NCBI GenBank assembly: GCA_964393875.1
Contig: CAYMUZ010000194.1
Location: forward strand, 1 to 7,911
Direction: 5' to 3'
Length of the DNA: 7,911 nt
From: JAHFHB01 sp964393875
GTDB lineage: Bacteria; Omnitrophota; Omnitrophia; Omnitrophales; Aquincolibacteriaceae
Position 1 is the first letter of the stretch; each line of letters starts with the position of its first letter. The notes below the pieces were generated by a model that was not told the origin of the DNA, did no database searches, and saw nothing but the letters and a program-made list of their open reading frames with translations. Position numbers and translations under genes: made by a program. Below are positions 6,509-7,911 of this stretch, in pieces.

Positions 6509-6539
6509 CCAAATGCCTATGTTATTGTTTTGCAGAGCC
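6509..6539 (-). repeat. right terminal inverted repeat of the MITE-like element
   Basis: This is the inverted partner of 6328-6358, ending CAGAGCC on the + strand. It includes a possible TTG start (6530) in frame with the ketosynthase gene, but the GTG at 6545 just outside the element is the better start. Confidence 0.92.
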
Positions 6540-6542
6540 TTA
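6540..6542 (+). repeat. target-site duplication, right copy (TTA)
   Basis: TTA directly follows the right inverted repeat and matches the left-flank copy. It lies 2 nt before the ketosynthase GTG start. Confidence 0.6.
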
Positions 6543-6544
6543 CG

Positions 6545-7750
6545 GTGAAGCGGCGGGTTGTTGTGACCGGGATGGGCATTGTCAGCCCGATCGGAATTGG
6601 CTTAGACGCCTTTGGGCAGGCTCTTAAAGCTGGCATTTCTGGAGCGGACCGCATTCGCTCGTTTGACCCCGCCGGATATCCATTTCAACGAGCCTGCGAA
6701 GTGCGCGGGTTTAATGCGCATCGCTATGGCACGCATCTTCTGGACCCCTTCATCCAATACGCGGTTTGGGCTGCTGCCGAGGCGCTTGAGCGCGCGGGTT
6801 TTGATCCCGCTCAAGTCGACCCGTATCGCGTTGCGATTTCGGTCAGTTCCAGTAAAGGCGGTGTCCATACCCTCGAGCGCTTTAAGGACCGATTTCAAAA
6901 GCGGCCAAGTGCCATTTTAGGAGCGCGTATTTACTCCAACCTCGTACCCAACTTTGCCGCGCAGTGGATTGCGCGGCGATGGAAAATCCAAGGTCCTGCC
7001 AAATGCTACATCGCGGCCTGTGCGACAGGAACCGTGGCGATTGAGCAGGGTGCCCATATGGTCGCCGATGGGAGTGCCGATTATTGTTTGGCCGGTGCCA
7101 GCGATGCGTCGATTGTGCCGCTTATGCTGGCCGGATACCATCAAATGAAAGCGCTTGCTCGCCAGACGATGAGGCCGTTCCACCGGGAACGCGACGGGTT
7201 TTTAGTCGGCGAGGGCGCGGGGATTTTGTTTTTGGAGACGCTTGAAAGCGCACGCGCAAGGCGGGTTAAGATTTACGGTGAGATTTTAGGAGCAGCCAAC
7301 GGGACCGACGGGACGCATGCCTTGCATTTTAATGCCAATGAAAATACGCTTTGTCGTGTGGTCGTGGGATTGCTTAAAAAAATTGACCGAGTGCCGCGGG
7401 ATATCGGGTATCTGAATCTGCATGGAACCGCTACGCGGGCAGGGGATCTTTACGAGGTGGGGCAAATCAAAAAAGCGCTGGGTGGTGACGCGGCGCACGT
7501 ACCGATGAGTTCGACGAAATCTTTAACGGGGCACATGTTGGGCGCCTCAGGCGCCGTGGAAGCCATTGCGTGTCTGCTTGCGCTTGACCAGAGGTTTTTG
7601 CCACCGACGGTGGGGTTAGACGATCCGGATCCGGCATGTGATCTTGACTTTGTGGCGCTTCGGTCGCGCTCCGCTAAGATTGAGACGGCAATTTCCGTAT
7701 CGATGGGCTTTGGCGGGCATGTGGCGGTGATAGGGTTCGGAAAAATTTGA
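6545..7750 (+). CDS. Beta-ketoacyl-ACP synthase, FabF (KAS II)-like, in a biotin gene cluster
   Basis: This 401-residue thiolase-fold condensing enzyme joins malonyl-ACP to an acyl chain by decarboxylative condensation. The catalytic triad is complete: C159 in AACATGT, H293 in NLHGTAT and H330 in KSLTGHMLGASG, with the conserved K325. The N-terminal RRVVVTGMGIVSPIG is typical of FabF. The gate loop reads GFGGHV where FabF usually has GFGGTN or GFGGHN, and NLHGTATRAGD differs from the common NAHGTST form, so this is a divergent paralog. Its place between bioB and bioF suggests a role in making the pimeloyl-ACP precursor of biotin rather than bulk fatty acids (inference). The GTG start is preferred because, without the inserted element, it would overlap the bioB stop as GTGA. 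It now lacks a good ribosome site. An in-frame TTG at 6530 inside the element is the alternative start. Confidence 0.88.
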   Translation: MKRRVVVTGMGIVSPIGIGLDAFGQALKAGISGADRIRSFDPAGYPFQRACEVRGFNAHRYGTHLLDPFIQYAVWAAAEALERAGFDPAQVDPYRVAISVSSSKGGVHTLERFKDRFQKRPSAILGARIYSNLVPNFAAQWIARRWKIQGPAKCYIAACATGTVAIEQGAHMVADGSADYCLAGASDASIVPLMLAGYHQMKALARQTMRPFHRERDGFLVGEGAGILFLETLESARARRVKIYGEILGAANGTDGTHALHFNANENTLCRVVVGLLKKIDRVPRDIGYLNLHGTATRAGDLYEVGQIKKALGGDAAHVPMSSTKSLTGHMLGASGAVEAIACLLALDQRFLPPTVGLDDPDPACDLDFVALRSRSAKIETAISVSMGFGGHVAVIGFGKI

Positions 7751-7758
7751 AAGGCGCG

Positions 7759-7911
7759 ATGCTGAACTCACTTTTTGATGCAGAGCTCAACGAACTGAGA
7801 GCTCACAATCTTTACAGGCAAATGCGGCCGCTTGAATCTGTGGGGTCGGTGCGCGCGCTCTGGCAGGGTCGAGAGCTGTTGCTTTTTTGCGGCAACGACT
7901 ACCTTGGCATG
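7759..7911 (+). CDS. bioF: 8-amino-7-oxononanoate synthase, N-terminal part
   Basis: BioF condenses pimeloyl-ACP (or pimeloyl-CoA) with alanine in a PLP-dependent reaction, the first dedicated step of biotin ring assembly. The 51 visible residues run off the window end. They match the N-terminus of alpha-oxoamine synthases: LNELRAHNLYRQMRPLES near 11-28, then a glycine-containing strand leading into LLLFCGNDYLGM at 40-51. The NDYLG motif is diagnostic of this family. 2-amino-3-ketobutyrate ligase shares it, but the adjacent bioB favours BioF. The start at 7759 has GAAAGG a few nt upstream and lies 8 bp after the ketosynthase stop, so the two genes are probably cotranscribed. The PLP lysine lies beyond the window. 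Confidence 0.87.
   Translation, partial: MLNSLFDAELNELRAHNLYRQMRPLESVGSVRALWQGRELLLFCGNDYLGM

Larger units (their letters stand above)
6328..6539. mobile_element. MITE-like non-autonomous element, 212 bp
   Basis: The element is bounded by near-perfect 31-bp terminal inverted repeats beginning GGCTCTG and flanked on both sides by TTA. No convincing protein is encoded inside. The interior instead holds hairpins, including an 8-bp perfect stem and a terminator-like stem followed by five Ts. Short inverted-repeat termini, a small duplication, no transposase and internal palindromes are the standard signs of a MITE mobilised in trans. A 3-bp duplication with TNA character is seen in some IS5-family groups, but the parent family cannot be assigned from this copy. 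It interrupts the junction of bioB and the ketosynthase gene, supplying the last five sense codons and the stop of bioB. Confidence 0.82.

Noticed and set aside
6328..6539. The inverted arms as a BirA biotin operator
   Set aside because: BirA sites are compact palindromes with half-sites about 15 bp apart. These arms are 31 bp long and 150 bp apart, and they do not match the TTGTAAACC half-site.
6439..6627. A 62-codon + strand open frame spanning the end of the element and the ketosynthase start
   Set aside because: Its product resembles no known family, it crosses the element boundary, and its 3' part overlaps the ketosynthase in another frame.
1..7911. CRISPR arrays, tRNA or rRNA genes, phage or defence genes
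   Set aside because: No spaced direct repeats, tRNA-like cloverleaf or rRNA sequence was recognised, and coding space is almost filled by metabolic genes.

Overview
The window is a compact stretch of bacterial core metabolism with every recognisable gene on the + strand. Base composition is mixed (about half G+C by eye) and several genes have good Shine-Dalgarno sites. No marker gives a secure taxonomy. The gene content (TatC, an iron-sulfur type CysH, a zinc-ribbon threonine synthase next to a CysO-like sulfur carrier, and a ketosynthase inside a biotin cluster) fits an uncultivated or environmental bacterium of Gram-negative character. A lineage such as Omnitrophota is a guess only.

Layout. 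(1) 1-402: 3' part of a ROK-family sugar kinase or regulator. (2) 471-1202: TatC, the core of the twin-arginine translocase. (3) 1285-3648: sulfur assimilation, with APS kinase (cysC), APS/PAPS reductase (cysH) and cysteine synthase (cysK). The cysK frame is broken by one in-frame amber codon at 3550, 31 sense codons before its natural end. (4) 3672-5212: a zinc-ribbon threonine-synthase-family PLP enzyme followed by a MoaD/ThiS-fold sulfur carrier that closely resembles mycobacterial CysO and ends in Gly-Gly. (5) 5236-7911: biotin genes, with bioB, a FabF-like beta-ketoacyl-ACP synthase and the start of bioF.

The most notable structure is a 212-bp MITE-like element at 6328-6539. It has 31-bp terminal inverted repeats (29 of 31 matching), a 3-bp TTA duplication on both sides, no coding capacity, and internal hairpins including a terminator-like one. 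It sits exactly between bioB and the ketosynthase gene. Removing the element plus one TTA copy on paper gives a bioB frame ending in TGA that overlaps the ketosynthase GTG as GTGA, a classic coupled junction. This points to a fairly recent insertion that broke a translationally coupled pair, gave bioB a new five-codon tail and stop, and placed a terminator-like hairpin upstream of the ketosynthase gene and bioF.

How the genes could work together: CysC and CysH process activated sulfate towards sulfite, and CysK would normally make cysteine from sulfide. With cysK truncated, the CysO-like carrier and its PLP-enzyme neighbour are candidates for an alternative protein-thiocarboxylate route to a sulfur amino acid (inference). 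BioF and BioB are the first and last enzymes of biotin ring assembly, and the ketosynthase may help build the pimeloyl precursor. The window holds two fresh-looking lesions, the amber codon and the element, in otherwise well-kept genes.
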